From Halomonas sp. 54_146 (GTDB lineage: Bacteria; Pseudomonadota; Gammaproteobacteria; Pseudomonadales; Halomonadaceae), in contig NZ_LGEN01000008.1 of NCBI RefSeq assembly GCF_001507855.1, positions 44,981 through 108,980 of the forward strand: a stretch of DNA of 64,000 nucleotides. Direction: 5' to 3'. Positions within the stretch are counted from its first letter, which is position 1, and the number at the start of each line of letters is the position of its first letter. Made by a program: the position numbers and the translations under genes. The notes under the pieces were generated by a model. The model was not told the origin of the DNA. It was given only the letters and a program-made list of their open reading frames with translations, and did no database searches. Below, piece after piece: positions 7,959-16,249 of the stretch.

Positions 7959-10715
7959 ATGCGTACAGAGCTGATTATTCTCGGCACGGCCTTTGGCTAT
8001 TTGGCACTGTTATTTGTGGTCGCCGCCTGGGGCGACCGACGCGCCGAACAGGGCCGCTCGATTATTGGTTCACCAACGGTATATGCCCTTTCTATCGCGG
8101 TTTACTGCACGGCCTGGACCTTCTACGGCAGCGTCGGGCGCGCTGCGGAGTATGGCCCCAGCTTTCTACTTATTTACCTGGGCCCTACCCTGGCAATGCT
8201 GATGGCCCCTTTTGTAATCCGCAAAATGGTGCGCATCGCCGCCCGCCAGAGAATCAGCTCCATTGCTGATTTTATCAGCGCCCGTTACGGCAAAAGCACC
8301 AGCTTAGGAGCGCTGGTGGCCTTAATGGCGCTAATCACGATCACCCCCTATATCGCCCTGCAGTTAAAAGCGATTACCGTTAGCCACGCAGTGTTGATTA
8401 ATTACCCTGATACCGCCAACGCCACCCTGATGGATGAACGCTTCTGGATGGATAAATCCCTCTGGGTCGCTTTGGTGCTGGCGGTGTTTATCATCTTATT
8501 TGGCACACGCCACCTGGATGCCAGTGAACGCCACGAAGGCATGGTGGCAGCCATCGCTTTGGAATCGTTGGTCAAACTGGTGGCGTTTATGGCCGTTGGC
8601 GTGTTTGTGGTGTTCGTGATGTTTGAAGGCCCGGCGGCGCTTTTTGCACAGGTTGCGGCCACGCCTGCACTGGTAGACAGTATGCGGCTGGACAATGCAC
8701 CGGGCGGGGTTACCGGCTGGGTAGGTATGCTGGTACTGGCGTTTCTGGCGTTTTTAACCCTGCCCCGCCAGTTTCAGGTATTGGTGGTCGAAAATGTCGA
8801 TGAGCAGCATTTAACGCGGGCAAGCTGGCTTTTCCCCCTCTACATGCTGCTGATCAACCTGTTTGTTATTCCGATTGCATTAGCCGGCCTGCTGCTGGGC
8901 GGCAGCACCGATGACCCCGACAGTTTTGTGCTAACGCTGCCGCTTTCAGCGGGGCTTGAAGGGCTGCCGCTGCTGGTGTTTATCGGCGGCCTTTCTGCGG
9001 CAACGGGCATGGTGATTGTGGAAACCATTGCGCTTTCCACGATGGTCAGCAACCAGCTGATTATGCCGCTGTTGCTGCGCTCCCGCCGCCTGCACCTTAG
9101 CACCCGGGGCGAGCTGGCCGGTTGGCTGCTGGGCATTCGCCGCGTGGCCATTGTGCTGATTCTGCTGCTTGGCTATCTCTACCACGCGCTAATTGGCGAC
9201 TCCTACAGCCTGGTGACGATTGGGCTGGTCTCCTTTGCTGGGGCTGCGCAGTTTGCCCCGGCGATGTTAATTGGCCTTTACTGGCGCGGCGCTACCCGCC
9301 AGGGGGCCACTATTGGCTTAATCGCTGGTTTCCTGGTGTGGTGCTATACCTTGCTGCTGCCCGGCTTTGCCCAGTCGGGCTGGCTGGATGCCGCCCTGCT
9401 TACCGAAGGCCCCTGGGGCATTGCCTGGCTGATGCCGTATGGTTTGTTCGGCCTCGAAAACTGGGATATTTATACCCATTCGCTGCTGTGGAGCATGTTG
9501 GCCAACGTGGGGCTGCTGGTGGGTGTTTCTCTGTTTACTCGCCCAACCCCACTTGAGCAAACCCAGGCAGCGCTGTTTACCGAAGCCATGCACCCGAACC
9601 TGCAAACCACGGCGCTATCTTCGTCACTATGGCGCGGGCAAACCACCCAAGGGGCGCTCAAAGAACTGCTGGTGCGTTATCTGGGCGCTCCAACCACCCG
9701 CCGCGTGTTTAGCCATAGCAGCACCAAGAGCGCTTATGCGGCGGATGAACCCGCCACCGCCGAGTTAATTACCCGTGCCGAGCAAGCGCTGGCAGGGTCG
9801 CTTGGCAGTGCCTCGGCGCGGGTACTCATCAACTCGGTGGTGCGCGGCGAGGCGCTGGATATCGAGTCGATCCTGAGCATTCTGGATACCACCTCACAGA
9901 CCCTTGAGTACAACCGCCGCTTAGAGCAGAAATCTCAAGAGCTGGTGCAAATCGGTGAAGAGTTACGCAGCGCTAACGAGCGGCTGCGCGAGCTGGACCG
10001 GTTAAAAGATGAGTTTGTGGCGATGGTCAGTCATGAACTGCGCACACCGCTCACCTCTATTCGCGCCTTTGCAGAAATTCTGCGCGATAGCATCGAACTG
10101 CCTGAGGAGAAGCGCCAGCATTTTCTTGGCGTGATTGTTCATGAGAGCCAGCGCCTGTCACGCTTGATTGAAGAGATTCTGGATCTTGCCCGCCTTGAGA
10201 GCGGCCGCTTAACCCTTAACCCGGTACCGCTTGACCTTGCTGCCCTCGCCCGCCACAGCATTGACACCATTGCGCATCTGCATAAAGAGCGTGGTATTGA
10301 GCTAGACGTGAACCTAGAGGCTGACCCGGCGATGGTCATTGGCGACCAGGATCGCTTAGAACAGGTGATTATCAACCTGCTGGATAACGCGGGTAAATTT
10401 GCCGACCGTGATCAGCCCAAAGTGCGCCTAGCGCTTTACCGCCACCGTCGCCACTTTCGGTTAAGCGTTGAAGATAACGGTGCCGGCATTAGCGCTGACG
10501 AGCGGGAGCGTGTGTTCGAAAAATTCCACCAAATACAGCAAGATAGCGATATTCCACGCGGGCGCCCCAAAGGCAGCGGTTTAGGCCTGCCCATCAGCCG
10601 AGGCATTATCGCCCATCTGGGAGGAAGGCTCTGGGTAGAAGATGCCAAACACTTAGGCGGAGCCTGTTTGACGCTGGAACTGCCTGCCGCACCTGATGCT
10701 GCTAATCCTTCGTAA
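7959..10715 (+). CDS. SLC5 symporter-fused histidine kinase (CbrA/CrbS class)
   Basis: 918 aa. The first roughly 530 residues are a sodium:solute-symporter-like (SLC5) membrane domain (AVYCTAWTFYGSVGRAA, ISSIADFISARYGKS). A linker with STAC-like character (LLVRYLGAPTTRRVF) and a coiled coil lead into HisKA with H692 (MVSHELRTPLTSIRAFAEI) and HATPase with N box INLLDNAGKFA, G1 EDNGAGIS and G2 KGSGLGLPIS. No PAS or C-terminal receiver was seen, so it is shorter than CrbS. Known relatives sense carbon/energy status and control acetate use (CrbS/R) or C/N balance (CbrA/B). The ligand here is unknown. Confidence 0.9.
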   Translation: MRTELIILGTAFGYLALLFVVAAWGDRRAEQGRSIIGSPTVYALSIAVYCTAWTFYGSVGRAAEYGPSFLLIYLGPTLAMLMAPFVIRKMVRIAARQRISSIADFISARYGKSTSLGALVALMALITITPYIALQLKAITVSHAVLINYPDTANATLMDERFWMDKSLWVALVLAVFIILFGTRHLDASERHEGMVAAIALESLVKLVAFMAVGVFVVFVMFEGPAALFAQVAATPALVDSMRLDNAPGGVTGWVGMLVLAFLAFLTLPRQFQVLVVENVDEQHLTRASWLFPLYMLLINLFVIPIALAGLLLGGSTDDPDSFVLTLPLSAGLEGLPLLVFIGGLSAATGMVIVETIALSTMVSNQLIMPLLLRSRRLHLSTRGELAGWLLGIRRVAIVLILLLGYLYHALIGDSYSLVTIGLVSFAGAAQFAPAMLIGLYWRGATRQGATIGLIAGFLVWCYTLLLPGFAQSGWLDAALLTEGPWGIAWLMPYGLFGLENWDIYTHSLLWSMLANVGLLVGVSLFTRPTPLEQTQAALFTEAMHPNLQTTALSSSLWRGQTTQGALKELLVRYLGAPTTRRVFSHSSTKSAYAADEPATAELITRAEQALAGSLGSASARVLINSVVRGEALDIESILSILDTTSQTLEYNRRLEQKSQELVQIGEELRSANERLRELDRLKDEFVAMVSHELRTPLTSIRAFAEILRDSIELPEEKRQHFLGVIVHESQRLSRLIEEILDLARLESGRLTLNPVPLDLAALARHSIDTIAHLHKERGIELDVNLEADPAMVIGDQDRLEQVIINLLDNAGKFADRDQPKVRLALYRHRRHFRLSVEDNGAGISADERERVFEKFHQIQQDSDIPRGRPKGSGLGLPISRGIIAHLGGRLWVEDAKHLGGACLTLELPAAPDAANPS

Positions 10716-10747
10716 GGACAGGGACAGGAACAAGCCCTGACGAGGCG

Positions 10748-11875
10748 CTAGGCGCTTTTTACACGCTGAACGAATGCTTTAATCTGCTGAAGATCAAACT
10801 TCAACAGCAGGCGCTCATCCTCACGCAGGCGGCGTAGGTCAACCCAGCCGTCTGCCGCTTGGCCACAGGCTTTGTTATACCGCTGTTGATCCAAAAGACG
10901 CTGCTGGAGACGCTCAAACGCTGCCACCAGCAGCCCTGATTGAGCCGCCGTTAGCACATCTGGCGTATGGCTCAAGGCGACCAGGCGCTCGCGGGTGCCT
11001 ATCTCGCGCCGACGATGGCGCACACAGAGCAAGCGCGCTGCACTAATTAATGACAGCAAGCCTTGGTGTTTAAGGTTAAGGGCTTGTTCGTGAGGGGCAT
11101 CCAGGCTTGGGCTTGAGGCAAGCCGCCCAAGGCGATCCAGCGCCACCGGCAACTCATCAAGCAGCGCGGCCATTTCATGCATAAACAGCGGTGCGCTGGG
11201 AAGTATTGTTGCAATGCGCTCGCCTAGCTGCTCAGCAAGCGCCGAATTGCCGGCTACCGGGGCGAAATCAAGCAAGATATTGGTTTGCTGAACACGTTTA
11301 ACCTGACGGTCTGCGCTCCAAATTTCCAACTGCGCCTGCCACTCACTTAGCCGTTTGCGCCACATCGGCCAGCGAGCCATCACATGGCCACGGCAAAGCG
11401 GTATACCGGCCTCATCCAGGCGTTGGGTAAAGCGCTCGCCTAACGCCTGAAAATAGCCATCGATCTCCACGTGCCGGTGGTCAGGGTAATCATCAATAAT
11501 CAGCGCATTATCCTGGTCAGGCCCTAGCAGGCTTTCATAGCGCGCCGCCGAGCCTAGTACCAATACGCAATAATCAACCGGCGGTGCCCCCCACCCCTGC
11601 GCCTCCATCTCACTTAGCGATAGGGTAATCGCCTGGCGATAAAGCGAAGCATTGTGGTCACTAATAATTTGGGCAGTACGCCAGGCAGGAAGATCATAAT
11701 GTACCAGCGCTTCAACGAGCGGAAGTTGCCACGCGTAGGCATCGGCTAATGAGGTCGTGGGTGAGGAAATTTTGTTTAAAAGGTTATGGAGCGGAGCAGT
11801 AAGCGCCGTGGTGGTTAGTTTTCCGTCTTTATTTATTAGCGAGCGCCAGGGCGAAGCTCGGTGTACAACGCGCAT
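10748..11875 (-). CDS. DUF294 nucleotidyltransferase-like protein, short form
   Basis: 375 aa. The GlnD-like nucleotidyltransferase signature VLGSAARYESLLGPDQDNAL is intact (GS plus DQDN metal site), followed by the all-helical substrate-binding DUF294 C-terminal region. Many relatives carry N-terminal cyclic-nucleotide-binding and CBS domains; both are absent here. It is convergent with the histidine kinase (32 bp apart). Genes of this family accompany the actP/exonuclease/CrbSR cluster in other gammaproteobacteria, so a role in the same circuit, perhaps covalent nucleotidylation of a regulator, is plausible inference. Start ATG with GAGAG upstream. Confidence 0.8.
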   Translation of the reverse strand: MRVVHRASPWRSLINKDGKLTTTALTAPLHNLLNKISSPTTSLADAYAWQLPLVEALVHYDLPAWRTAQIISDHNASLYRQAITLSLSEMEAQGWGAPPVDYCVLVLGSAARYESLLGPDQDNALIIDDYPDHRHVEIDGYFQALGERFTQRLDEAGIPLCRGHVMARWPMWRKRLSEWQAQLEIWSADRQVKRVQQTNILLDFAPVAGNSALAEQLGERIATILPSAPLFMHEMAALLDELPVALDRLGRLASSPSLDAPHEQALNLKHQGLLSLISAARLLCVRHRRREIGTRERLVALSHTPDVLTAAQSGLLVAAFERLQQRLLDQQRYNKACGQAADGWVDLRRLREDERLLLKFDLQQIKAFVQRVKSA

Positions 11876-11996
11876 ACGACTCTCTCTTTATAGCAAAACG
11901 GGCTTTTCCCAAAACGGTTTTTTCTAAACGATGTTTGCTAAGCGATTTCTCTACAAACGGCGCTGAAAATCGCGACGTTACAGATAGATTGACTCT

Positions 11997-12341
11997 TTAA
12001 GCGTTATTTTCGTGCTGAGTTTCGCTGGCGCGCTGTGGGCTTGGCTCAAACATCGCTTCACCGACTTCGTCAATATAGCGCTGCGCTTTGGTGATCATCA
12101 TGGCATCGCAGGCGTCGCGCGCAGGCAGCATGTCTGAGCGTTCAAAGCGGTGTTCAAGCGTTTCCCCTGAAGCGTCTGGCTTTTGAATCCAGCCGCTCAC
12201 ACGGTACTGGCCGCTTTGGTTGTCCGGCTGAGGGATAATCAAGTAGCCTTTGTACTCGACACCATCGGAAGCTTTGGTGGTAGCGCCAGGTGCCGCTTGG
12301 CGATCACTACCAAAGAGTCCGGATAATATTTTTTTTAGCAT
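11997..12341 (-). CDS. HlyU-family protein
   Basis: 114-aa soluble protein matching the HlyU domain annotated in proteobacteria: VEYKGYLIIPQP, GQYRVSGWIQK, EHRFERSDMLPARDACDA and the terminal ITKAQRYIDEVGE helix. The name comes from a haemolysin regulator, but this short domain family has no demonstrated role in halomonads. Start ATG has AAGGAG eight bases upstream. It appears monocistronic. The upstream spacer holds copy A of the 117-bp structured repeat. Confidence 0.8.
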   Translation of the reverse strand: MLKKILSGLFGSDRQAAPGATTKASDGVEYKGYLIIPQPDNQSGQYRVSGWIQKPDASGETLEHRFERSDMLPARDACDAMMITKAQRYIDEVGEAMFEPSPQRASETQHENNA

Positions 12342-12403
12342 GATGATGGCTCCTTTTTAAACACAGTGGCTCCTTAACGAGTTTGGACTGCGGCGTTAGG
12401 GTG

Positions 12404-12520
12404 CTGCGGGGGCGCTGTGAACCCATCCATGGGCGCTACTTTCGCCATCTGCCCGCCATGGATGGCGGAAATGCCGGAATTGTTGGGAACATATTCCGGC
12501 CATGGCGAAAGACCCCCGCT
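12404..12520 (+). repeat. 117-bp structured interspersed repeat, copy A
   Basis: Nearly identical (one mismatch that I can see) to the reverse complement of 38544-38660. It is built of nested inverted repeats: outer GCGGGGG/CCCCCGC, next CTTTCGCCAT/ATGGCGAAAG, and inner hairpins CCCAT-CC-ATGGG, CCGCCATGGATGGCGG (quasi-palindrome) and GCCGGAAT/ATTCCGGC. It lies between argG and the hlyU-like gene and contains no ORF. The folding suggests a MITE/REP-like mobile repeat or a transcribed RNA structure. Confidence 0.9.
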
Positions 12521-12587
12521 TTACCCTATCGCGGCCTCCCTGCAATTTGCACTCAATGAGAAATTTTCACTAGGTGCTATTGCCATA

Positions 12588-13808
12588 TTAGTCCTGCTTA
12601 CGCCCTTTGCCTGCGGCAATGCGCAAACGTAACGCGTTCAGCTTAATAAAGCCTTCGGCATCTTTTTGGTTGTAAGCACCCGCGTCATCTTCAAAGGTAG
12701 CAATCGATTCATCAAACAGCGACTCATCAGATTTGCGGCCAACCACGGTAGCGTTGCCTTTGTAGAGCTTCATGCGCACAACGCCAGAGACGTTTTTCTG
12801 AGTTTCATCAATGGCTGCCTGCAGCATACGACGCTCTGGGCTCCACCAGTAACCGTTGTAGATCACTTCAGCGTATTTCGGCATCAGCTGATCTTTCAGG
12901 TGGGCTTCTTCGCGGTCCAGGGTCAGCGACTCAATAGCGCGGTGAGCGCGCAGCATGATCGTGCCCCCTGGCGTTTCGTAACAGCCGCGCGACTTCATGC
13001 CCACGTAGCGGTTTTCAACAATATCCAAACGGCCGATACCGTTGTCGCCGCCTAGCTTGTTGAGTTTTTCGAGCACTTCGTGCGCTTTCAGCGGTTCGCC
13101 GTCGATAGCGACGATATCGCCCTTTTCATAGGTCAGTTCAACGTAGGTCGGCGTATCGGGTGCGGCTTCCGGAGACACGCTCCAACGCCACATATCGTCT
13201 TCCGCTTCGGCCCACGGGTCTTCTAAAATGCCGCCTTCGTAGGAGATATGCAGCAGGTTTGCGTCCATTGAGTACGGCGATTTTTTCTTTTTATTGGCAA
13301 AATCGACCGGAATTTTGTGCTCTTCACAGTACGCCATCAGCTTTTCACGGGAGGTTAAATCCCACTCGCGCCAAGGGGCGATCACTTTAACGCCTGGCTT
13401 TAAGGCATAGCCGCCCAGCTCAAAGCGAACCTGGTCGTTGCCTTTACCCGTCGCGCCATGAGAAATAGCATCGGCACCGGTCTCGTTGGCAATCTCGATC
13501 AAGCGCTTGGCAATCAGCGGGCGTGCGATAGAGGTGCCCAGCAGGTACTCGCCTTCGTAGATAGTGTTGGCGCGAAACATTGGGTAGACGTAGTCACGCA
13601 CGAACTCTTCGCGCAAATCTTCAATGTAAATCTCTTTTACGCCAAGGGCTTGTGCCTTGGTGCGGGCTGGCTCAACCTCTTCGCCCTGGCCGATGTCGGC
13701 AGTAAAGGTCACGACCTCGCAGTTGTAGGTTTCTTGCAACCATTTCACGATTACGGATGTGTCCAGGCCGCCTGAATAAGCCAGCACAACCTTTTTGACA
13801 TCGGACAT
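12588..13808 (-). CDS. argG: Argininosuccinate synthase
   Basis: 406 aa, the normal length. It ligates citrulline and aspartate with ATP in arginine biosynthesis. The N-terminal PP-loop [12 protein letters not shown] binds [18 protein letters not shown] and the APWREWDL segment are typical of the short bacterial type. Start ATG has AAAGGAG seven bases upstream. It is monocistronic here, with a 245-bp spacer to the divergent rnt. No ARG box was confidently identified by eye. Confidence 0.97.
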   Translation of the reverse strand: MSDVKKVVLAYSGGLDTSVIVKWLQETYNCEVVTFTADIGQGEEVEPARTKAQALGVKEIYIEDLREEFVRDYVYPMFRANTIYEGEYLLGTSIARPLIAKRLIEIANETGADAISHGATGKGNDQVRFELGGYALKPGVKVIAPWREWDLTSREKLMAYCEEHKIPVDFANKKKKSPYSMDANLLHISYEGGILEDPWAEAEDDMWRWSVSPEAAPDTPTYVELTYEKGDIVAIDGEPLKAHEVLEKLNKLGGDNGIGRLDIVENRYVGMKSRGCYETPGGTIMLRAHRAIESLTLDREEAHLKDQLMPKYAEVIYNGYWWSPERRMLQAAIDETQKNVSGVVRMKLYKGNATVVGRKSDESLFDESIATFEDDAGAYNQKDAEGFIKLNALRLRIAAGKGRKQD

Positions 13809-13983
13809 TCTTTGCTCCTTTAAAAAGATAAACCTTTTGCGATTGGTTTTGACACAAACGTTGAGTATAGCGTTCTCAATGCCCAGCGAACACCGTCAAC
13901 GACGCCTGGGGGGTAAAGCTGCTAGAATCACACCCTTTAAAGCGGTAGCTTGCCGCTGATGTTGACTGATTGCTTGCCTTAAC

Positions 13984-14040
13984 GCTTTTACTCGCTTCAC
14001 ACCTTTTTACTCGCTTTAAATCTTTTTACTCGCTTTACAC
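13984..14040. repeat. Tandem repeat in rnt leader
   Basis: Three imperfect 18-20 bp units built on TTTTTACTCGCTTTA lie immediately before the rnt ribosome-binding site. This array extends the rnt frame upstream and produces the falsely long ORF in the track. Confidence 0.8.
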
Positions 14041-14053
14041 TAAGGAGAGCTGC

Positions 14054-14722
14054 ATGAGCGAGGCAATTGCCCGCGAATTAATGGCCCAACGTTTTCGCAG
14101 TTATCTGCCCGTGGTCGTTGATTTAGAAACCGGGGGCTTTAATGCCCAAGGCGATGCCGTACTTGAGATAGCCGCCGTGACCTTGACCATGGATCCGGAG
14201 GGTAATCTGCTTCCTGACGCCACTTATGCCTACCATATTCATCCCTTTGAGGGGGCGAATGTGGAGCAGTCTGCGCTCGATTTTACCGGCATTAATCTAG
14301 ACGACCCGCTACGCCGCCAGGTAGCGCTGAGCGAGTCTGAAGCTCTGGGGGAAATTTTTCGCCCGATCCGTAAATCAATCAAAGCCCACGATTGTACCCG
14401 CGCTATTTTGGTTGGCCACAATGCGGCCTTTGATCAGGGCTTTTTGAACGCGGCGGTTAACCGCTGTGGCATTAAGCGCAACCCTTTTCACCCGTTTTCA
14501 AGCTTTGATACGGCTACACTGGCAGGCTTGATCTACGGACAAACCGTGCTTGCTCGGGCTTGCCGCGCAGCTGGCATTGAGTTTGACAACAAAGCGGCCC
14601 ACTCCGCACGTTACGACACCGAGCGCACCGCCGAGCTGTTTTGCGCCATGGTGAATCGCTATAAAGACCTGGGCGGCTGGCAGTTAGCCCAGCGCGAGCA
14701 AGAGTTGGACGGCGCGGATTAG
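14054..14722 (+). CDS. rnt: Ribonuclease T
   Basis: 222-aa DEDDh 3'-5' exoribonuclease that trims the 3' ends of tRNA and other stable RNAs and acts as a dimer. Exo I is VVVDLETGGF, Exo II is VGHNAAFDQGF, and the Exo III motif HSARYDTERTAEL supplies the final His and Asp. The ORF track begins at 13970, but the 28 extra residues come from the tandem-repeat leader. The ATG at 14054 has a strong TAAGGAG SD and matches the family's length (about 215-225 aa). Confidence 0.95.
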   Translation: MSEAIARELMAQRFRSYLPVVVDLETGGFNAQGDAVLEIAAVTLTMDPEGNLLPDATYAYHIHPFEGANVEQSALDFTGINLDDPLRRQVALSESEALGEIFRPIRKSIKAHDCTRAILVGHNAAFDQGFLNAAVNRCGIKRNPFHPFSSFDTATLAGLIYGQTVLARACRAAGIEFDNKAAHSARYDTERTAELFCAMVNRYKDLGGWQLAQREQELDGAD

Positions 14723-14889
14723 CCTGCATAAGCCGACAATTCAGCGGCTGATGCCGTCGCTAATGCAGCCAACAAGGCTTTGCGCTACACTTCGTTACCT
14801 TGCAGCATGTACGTTTGTATCGCTAAGCACGTTCGTATCGCTTAGCTGTAAAAGTTACCCTACCTGTTTTTAAGAGATGAGACGTTTTT

Positions 14890-16149
14890 ATGGCCCAGCA
14901 TAATGCCTTTTACGCCCAATCCGGTGGCGTTACCGCCGTGATCAACGCCAGCGCCTGCGGCGTTATTGAAGCTTGCCGCCAAGCGCCGGATCAGATTGGC
15001 AAGGTATACGCCGGTCATAACGGCATTATTGGCGCGTTAACAGAAGACCTTATCGACGTTACCCAAGAAAGCGATGAGTCAATTGCTGCCCTTCGCCACA
15101 CGCCTGGCGGTGCCTTTGGCTCTTGTCGCTACAAGCTGAAAGATATTGATACGCATCGTGCCCAGTACGAGCGCTTGATTGACGTATTCAAAGCCCACGA
15201 CATTCGCTACTTTTTCTACAATGGCGGCGGCGATAGCGCTGATACGTGCTTAAAAGTCTCCCAGCTTTCTGAGAAGCTTGGCTATCCGCTGACCGCCATC
15301 CATGTTCCCAAAACCGTCGATAACGACCTGCCCATTACCGATAACAGCCCAGGTTTTGGTAGCGTCGCTAAGTACATTGCCACCTCGACCCTGGAAGCTT
15401 CGCTGGATATCGCCTCTATGTGTGCGACCTCAACCAAGGTCTTTGTGCTTGAGGTGATGGGCCGCCATGCGGGTTGGATTGCCGCCGCCGGCGGTTTAGC
15501 CGGCCAAGCTGAAGGCGAGCCGCCGCATTTAGTTATCTTTCCGGAAATTCCGTTTGACCGTAAAGCGGCCATGGCGCGGGTTGAGGAATGCGTTAAGCAG
15601 TATGGCTACTGCGTTATTGTGGTTTCAGAAGGCGCGCGCTACGAAGACGGCACTTTCTTGGCCGATGCGGGCAATACCGATGCCTTCGGCCACCGTCAAT
15701 TAGGTGGGGTTGCACCGACACTGGCCGGCATGATCAAGCAGGATTTGGGCTACAAGTATCACTGGGCAGTGGCCGATTACCTGCAGCGCGCGGCGCGTCA
15801 TTTGGCCTCTAAAACCGACGTTGAACAAGCCTATGCGGTGGGCCGTGAAGCGGTAACGTTGGCGCTGGCGGGCAAGAACGCCATGATGCCCGCTATTCGC
15901 CGTATTTCTCAGTCACCTTACCAGTGGGATGTGATTTCCGCCCCGCTGTCTCAGGTGGCCAACCAAGAGAAATTTATGCCCCGCGACTTTATTACTGAGA
16001 ACGGGTTTGGCATTACCCAAGCGTGCCGAGACTATCTCTCCCCGCTGATTCAAGGCGAAGACTTCCCGCCCTTTGAAAATGGCTTGCCCAAAGTTGCCAA
16101 GCTAAAGCTGGCCAAAGTGGCGCGCAAGCTGCCTACGTTTATGCTGTAA
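14890..16149 (+). CDS. pfp: 6-phosphofructokinase, predicted PPi-dependent
   Basis: 419 aa. It phosphorylates fructose-6-phosphate. The phosphoryl-donor site reads NGGGDSADT, placing Asp where ATP-dependent enzymes have Gly104, and PKTVDND supplies the Lys at the 124 position. Both residues mark pyrophosphate-dependent enzymes. MGRHAGW and the F6P-binding region are conserved. PPi makes the step reversible, serving glycolysis and gluconeogenesis. Monocistronic, with a clear terminator 22 bp after the stop. A soluble pyrophosphatase gene lies about 2.2 kb downstream, which would compete for the same donor. Confidence 0.92.
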   Translation: MAQHNAFYAQSGGVTAVINASACGVIEACRQAPDQIGKVYAGHNGIIGALTEDLIDVTQESDESIAALRHTPGGAFGSCRYKLKDIDTHRAQYERLIDVFKAHDIRYFFYNGGGDSADTCLKVSQLSEKLGYPLTAIHVPKTVDNDLPITDNSPGFGSVAKYIATSTLEASLDIASMCATSTKVFVLEVMGRHAGWIAAAGGLAGQAEGEPPHLVIFPEIPFDRKAAMARVEECVKQYGYCVIVVSEGARYEDGTFLADAGNTDAFGHRQLGGVAPTLAGMIKQDLGYKYHWAVADYLQRAARHLASKTDVEQAYAVGREAVTLALAGKNAMMPAIRRISQSPYQWDVISAPLSQVANQEKFMPRDFITENGFGITQACRDYLSPLIQGEDFPPFENGLPKVAKLKLAKVARKLPTFML

Positions 16150-16170
16150 GCCAGAGGCCTGACAAGACTA

Positions 16171-16194
16171 AGGGGTGCCTTCGACACCCCTTTT
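16171..16194 (+). terminator. Rho-independent terminator after pfp
   Basis: GGGGTG stem, CCTTCGA loop, CACCCC, then TTTT. Confidence 0.85.
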
Positions 16195-16212
16195 CACGCT
16201 GAAGCGCTCTCC

Positions 16213-16249
16213 CACAAAAAAACAGCTATCTCACAAAAAACAGCTATCT
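16213..16249. repeat. 18-19 bp tandem duplication at 3' end of kinase/phosphatase gene
   Basis: CACAAAAAAACAGCTATCT is followed directly by CACAAAAAACAGCTATCT. The second unit runs into the 3' end of the leftward gene ending at 16244. Confidence 0.85.
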
